A stretch of DNA of 32,730 bases from Saccoglossus kowalevskii (taxonomy: Eukaryota; Hemichordata; Enteropneusta; Harrimaniidae). The translations under genes were made by a program, and so were the position numbers. Positions within the stretch are counted from its first letter, which is position 1, and the number at the start of each line of letters is the position of its first letter. A model generated the notes under the pieces. That model had not been told where the DNA came from, did no database searches, and saw nothing but the letters and a program-made list of their open reading frames with translations. The stretch spans positions 52,865 to 85,594 of the forward strand of contig NW_003124400.1 of assembly GCF_000003605.2 (NCBI RefSeq), in the 5' to 3' direction. This document shows positions 28,656 to 32,730 of the stretch, piece by piece.

Positions 28656-29006
28656 TTATTCTCGTTTTCTATAATGAGCATACCTGTTTATCACTTGCCA
28701 GCTGAGACAAAACTCCTGAATATTGTGCGTTGTGTCACCATTCTTCTTGATGAAACCCTCGAAGGTATGGGTTGCATTTGCAGCATACTTTGGTCCAAGC
28801 ATTCCACGTTGTTTTCCAACAAGAGGTGAGTAATCCTCAATTTCAAATCGTATTTCATTGTGACCGGTTTTTGCATTCTTTATCCATAGGACCCACCAGC
28901 CCTCAGTTAAAGAGAATACCACCTGTGTGTACTGATCAATAATCTCCACAGCAACCGTCAAATCATCAACAACAAAGGCAGTACCATCACACATCTGACT
29001 GTCAAT
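28656..29006 (-). CDS. VWD protein exon, C-terminal half of the domain
   Basis: Starting after CTACACAG it reads IDSQMCDGTAFVVDDLTVAV, then VVFSLTEGWWVLWIKN, EIRFEIEDYSPLVGKQRGML and FEGFIKKNGDTTHN, ending SWQVINRYAHYRKRE and a stop at 28656. Beta-strand pattern and order fit the second half of VWD, but the CGLCG cysteines are absent (QRGMLG). Either the exon splices at GTATGC (last base 28684, after AAACAG) or it is terminal; an AATAAA overlaps the stop codon. Confidence 0.7.
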   Translation of the reverse strand: MDSQMCDGTAFVVDDLTVAVEIIDQYTQVVFSLTEGWWVLWIKNAKTGHNEIRFEIEDYSPLVGKQRGMLGPKYAANATHTFEGFIKKNGDTTHNIQEFCLSWQVINRYAHYRKRE

Positions 29007-29511
29007 CTGTGTAGTATATAAATATCAGGAACTGTGTTCACACCTTGTGTTAGCAGCATCTATTCGTGATTTGCCTGAATTTCTGATTGTATACACTCAG
29101 CATACAATTAGCCACTCATCACAAAAAAGCTACATTCCGGGTTCTCCGAGGAACATTCTACCACTAAAATTATTCGTCATCCTATTTTATGACACCCTCC
29201 AGTATAAGAAACATACTAGTAATATGGCTGTAAGCAGCAACAATCAGCTTCGACCAATAGGATATTGAACCCGCGTTGCTATGAATATAGTAGGGGCAAA
29301 CTTTTGAATGAATGTATTATCTAAGTATGAAGTTTTAGTCAGATACTTAAAATGGTTAAATATCATTTTGAAGTGATTGATATTAGTTACTTGGTGTCAC
29401 ATTATGTTGTTACTAGTATATGGGCAATCAATGTGTATGTTCATATAAAATTGGGATGCTTGTAATAACGTGTATGCATGGTAATTAGGCCACATAACCA
29501 CTCTATCATTT

Positions 29512-29550
<39 letters not shown>

Positions 29551-32500
29551 AAGATATGTACATCATTCCATTCATATAGTTTTATAAATATAAAACTGTG
29601 CTACATAAGAAGAAATTATCAGTCTGGAAACATTCATAACAATTAATGTACAAAAGAATGATATATGGACCTCTAAGTTAAGACCAAGTCGTTATATCAG
29701 GTGCAAAAGAGAGCATATTCTTTCCTAACATAAAATGAGCTTTTACATAAAGATAAATGATATTGAAACAATCAGAAATCGTCTGCCTGGGTGATTTTGT
29801 CGTATTTTGTAACCAATTCATCTACCATAGAAACTATTAAATGAGATAAGACGTCCTCCTAAGCCAGCTTGACTTGGCAGCTTGGTAGAAAAGAGTCTAT
29901 GACGTTTCTCAAGCTCCAGCATATCGAGAAGCTCGGAAATGCATACACTATATTGAGGAGATAGAGGGATATTACTATAATGATTGATTGAAGTCATTGA
30001 TGAATACTGATAAAACTCTCTTGTCATACAGTCTACTAGAAGAGTTAAACTTAGAGTCGAACTCAAGGAGAACATCCATATATGAGGCAAAAGAACTTGA
30101 ATCCGTGGTAAATTTGATTTAAAGTTACATATATATCATAGAAATACAATTATTAATTGAAAGAATTGTTGATGAACATCATCAATATACCTGGAGGTGA
30201 AAATGAATAATTTCCTACTGTGTCTCACATATACTTTTCTGTGCCATGTTATTTTTAGCATTACATTGTTATCTTTAAGGCACTAGTTTAATGTCCCCAT
30301 CTGAAACGGTGATTGAGATATTACAGTTTAATCAAACTAATGAAGTTACATAACCATATATGGTCATATGATATTTTAGGAATATTACTTTTCCTTTTCA
30401 TTCACTATAGCACTAGTTGCATGTCCCTATCTAAAAACGTGCTTGCAGTATTATAGATATGCATATTAATGAGGTCACAGCAAAACGGAATAGTCACTGT
30501 CAATAAATGTTTTAGAAAACGATAGAGGAAAAGAAAAAAAAGTTATGATAATAGGTTTACAAACTTGACAGGCTTTGCAAGACTTTATATTCAGAGCAAA
30601 TTTACGCTATAACCACTGTCAATAAATTGTTTTTAAAAAACGATAGAGGAAGAAAAAACAAGCAGCCGGTTAGCATTGCAAATTTCAATTAAAGAACTTA
30701 AGATACCATTAGAAAATGAACAATATATAGTACCAAAGCAATCAGACTTGCTGTTTTCAACAAGAATTCAAAAATATAACTTTTTACCAAAAATATTCAT
30801 CAAAATTAGATAATTGAAGATATCATCATGAAGTGAACGAATCTAAGAGAGACCTACCTGAGGTACCTATATCTATAGTATCAAAGCAATCAGACTTTCG
30901 ATTTTTAACAAGAAGTCAAAAATATCACTTTTTACCAAAAATATCAAAAATATTCACCAAAATTAGAGAATTGAAGATACCACCATAAAATGAACAAATC
31001 TGAGAGAGGTCTACCCTAGGTATCAAAGCATTCAGGCTTGTAATTTTTCAAGAAGAAGTCGAAAAAGTAAGAAGTTGACACAGACGACGACGGACAAAAC
31101 AAGTGATGATAATAATCGGCTTTCAAACTTAAAGGTTTTGCAAGACTTTATATTCAGAGCAAATTTGCGCCATAACCATTGTTAATAAATTGTTTAAAAA
31201 CCGATACAGGAAGAAAAAAGTGATAATGATAGGATTTCAAACTTGACAGGTCTTGAAAGACTAATATTCAGAGCACATTTGCGCTGTTTGATTCCATGAA
31301 GTTTAACTATATTACCCCTGTATTACATTACTACCCACATTCAGTACACTTCACGTATTAACACCAACTTATATTTCATATTAGCTCCATCAAAAACTGT
31401 CTGTCCAACAAATCTGTACTTGCATTATCAAGAACCAGACTCAAGCTATACGATGCCTGCTCATTCTTTCATGCTTCCACTTCGTTCACGAAATACACTA
31501 ACAGCAGTTATTTATTCTGCAGCCGAACTGCAAACTAAATGTTGTGAAAAGTGTTACTGTGGTGGATCTTAGACATTATGCACTGCTGTTTGAAGCGCGC
31601 TAAACACAACTAACATAGTACTAAATGTTCGTTCGAAGCAGTGATACATTGGTTGTCAACCTATAATTTCAAAAAAAGAGGCCCCCATTGCAAATGCACA
31701 TTTAATGGAAAATGAATCCCGCGTGCAATTCAGTGAATTCACGGATATTTACATTACAGTAAGCTATTGTATTTATTACTGTGCACGAAACATTTGTTTG
31801 CTGACAATACAGCTTGTACATTGGTTGCAAAAAATGACAATATTTATAGTGATTACGTGCTTTGCTACAAAATAACCGACATTTAGAGGTGTTCACAAAT
31901 TAAGTGTAATTCATGTAGGATCATACACCCCTTCTTAAACAGGAAATATACTACTTTTGAAGTACTGAAAACGCAGAAAAAATATTTAAAGTGAAGAAGA
32001 AACGATGCTGTCCGCCTTAACAAAATAGCCTTTTGATACCTTTTTTTGTTTTGTTTTTTGTGACAAATTTCGAAACACAAAACTGGGAGCAAGAGATACT
32101 TTTGGTTTAGATGGAATACTGCGGAAACTGTGCAATGCAAATTATCTTACATATGTTTCGTAATATATTTGGATTGCGGTTGTATAGTCACAAATACATT
32201 ATCACACTAGCAGTCTAACTTCAGTTTCATATCAAACTTGTTAGTGATATGGTGATAAAAAACGTCATCGTGTGACATGAATACATTAATCAAGTTGTTT
32301 AGTCGATGGTCAAATCACCGCCCTGACGATTTAGAGGCGATTAACAGAATTCAAGAAACACATTGTAGTTAATTGTCACAATTAGTATATAATGCATTCT
32401 ATAAATAAGCGACATAATTTACCAACCTCAATCGTTCCATCTTCCAAAAGATATATGATGTGATTATCTGCGACTATATCTGCGCTCTCTATTACGCTAA

Positions 32501-32686
32501 GTCCTCCTCCAATGGATACAAGGTTCGCGGTCAATTCAAAATCATGTGCATCTGGTTGAAGTGTCTGGCTCAGAATATAGCTACAATCACTGTTAAAATC
32601 AAAGCACATGCCTTCGAACGTGGTAAAATGTGGTTCACCAATGCAAATACATGGGTCACAGGGACAACCTGTAACGATACACATGT
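28656..32686 (-). CDS. VWD-domain protein, two exons, 5' incomplete
   Basis: Two minus-strand exons carry the front and back of a von Willebrand factor type D domain, found in extracellular or secreted proteins (mucins, tectorins, BMPER, vitellogenin-like proteins). The 5' exon has the CxCxGEPHFTTFEG signature and a YILSQ strand; the 3' exon has the later beta strands and a degenerate GMLG in place of CGLCG. The phases at their facing ends (1 and 0) do not match and 30-40 residues of the domain are missing between them, so at least one further exon should lie in 29007-32422; I could not find it. The beginning of the gene is past the right edge. The protein family beyond VWD is unknown. Confidence 0.7.
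29007..29817. other. Probable VWD-gene intron, left part
   Basis: It holds a TA microsatellite at 29514-29546. A plus-strand frame at 29047-29268 has no family match. Nothing else was recognised. Confidence 0.45.
29514..29546. repeat. (TA)n microsatellite
   Basis: About 16 uninterrupted TA units in the probable VWD-gene intron. Confidence 0.9.
29818..30114 (-). mobile_element. LINE reverse transcriptase C-terminal remnant
   Basis: On the minus strand, shifted frames read SSSRLYDKR, then INHYSNIPLSPQYSVCISEL and RHRLFSTKLPSQAGL with a final FNSFYGR. This follows the pattern YDKRDDFxFxIxNxPxLxSNIPxSPAYGVxISQLxRYARxC that ends the RT region of some invertebrate LINEs, including KFYGR at the end. 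Stops and frameshifts show a dead fragment. Confidence 0.7.
30280..31290. repeat. Cluster of degenerate interspersed and tandem repeats
   Basis: A unit with CACTGTCAATAAAT, AACGATAGAGGAA and GGTTTACAAACTTGACAGG occurs near 30495, 30617 and, in diverged form, 31178. Nested in it is a second tandem unit of about 145 bp starting at CAAAGCAATCAG (30734, 30881, 31023), with TTTTTACCAAAAATAT inside. The text ends in GAAGTTGACACAGACGACGA near 31070. Boundaries are approximate. Confidence 0.55.
31290..32422. other. Probable VWD-gene intron, right part
   Basis: I looked on the minus strand for the missing VWD middle exon and found no convincing candidate. Minus-strand frames at 31702-31896 and 31883-32140 have no family match. 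Confidence 0.4.
32423..32686 (-). CDS. VWD protein exon, N-terminal half of the domain
   Basis: It reads GCPCDPCICIGEPHFTTFEG then MCFDFNSDCSYILSQ and HDFELTANLVSIGGG to DGTIEVG. GEPHFTTFEG with flanking Cys residues is the VWD entry motif (usual GDPHYxTFDG). The donor GTAAAT leaves phase 1. Two acceptors give the same frame: CTGTCAG before 32686 and GTTACAG before 32668, 18 bases apart, so six residues may be optional. Confidence 0.8.
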
Positions 32687-32730
32687 CTGACAGTTAATAG
32701 TATGGCCTATTTATGTACTTTATTGCAACA

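Noticed and set aside
31320-31570. Possible exon on the plus strand (SIKNCLSNKSVLALSRTRL)
   Set aside because: Open only briefly, with no family match and no consistent splice pair.

Overview
The window is nuclear DNA of an AT-rich animal genome, most likely a marine invertebrate. Genes are split into many small exons with GT-AG introns whose phases match from exon to exon. Introns and spacers are full of microsatellites, short inverted-repeat elements and decayed LINE and Gypsy fragments. The species cannot be named from the sequence. Large NPHP3-like DUF4062-NACHT-TPR proteins are typical of lancelets, hemichordates, cnidarians and lophotrochozoans, so those groups are the natural candidates.

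Layout: (1) 18-1846, plus strand: the last three coding exons of phosphomannomutase (PMM2 type); the gene starts before the window. (2) 1847-5733: spacer with degenerate AT-rich repeats and a 3'-end LINE fragment on the minus strand (about 4728-5235). (3) 5780-23857, plus strand: a complete 24-exon gene for a roughly 1,250-residue STAND NTPase, with an N-terminal DUF4062 domain, a NACHT NTPase with a long acidic insertion, a winged-helix-like region and C-terminal TPRs. Exon 17 (18599-18667) has lost part of its sequence and shifts frame, so as written the protein stops about residue 941. Its introns hold a 2.4 kb 26-bp minisatellite, a Gypsy reverse transcriptase remnant and several short terminal-inverted-repeat elements. 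(4) 23858-28655: spacer with no recognised gene, but with a nested perfect foldback at 27113-27311. (5) 28656-32686, minus strand: two exons of a von Willebrand factor D-domain protein whose 5' part lies beyond the right edge; between them sit a LINE reverse-transcriptase remnant and a cluster of degenerate tandem repeats.

The three genes belong to unrelated processes (sugar-phosphate metabolism feeding N-glycosylation; a signalling or scaffold NTPase of the NLR-like STAND class; a secreted or extracellular VWD protein), and nothing suggests that they work together. The most interesting points are the broken TPR exon, the acidic insertion inside the NACHT module, the higher-order structure of the minisatellite, and the perfect foldback at 27.1-27.3 kb.
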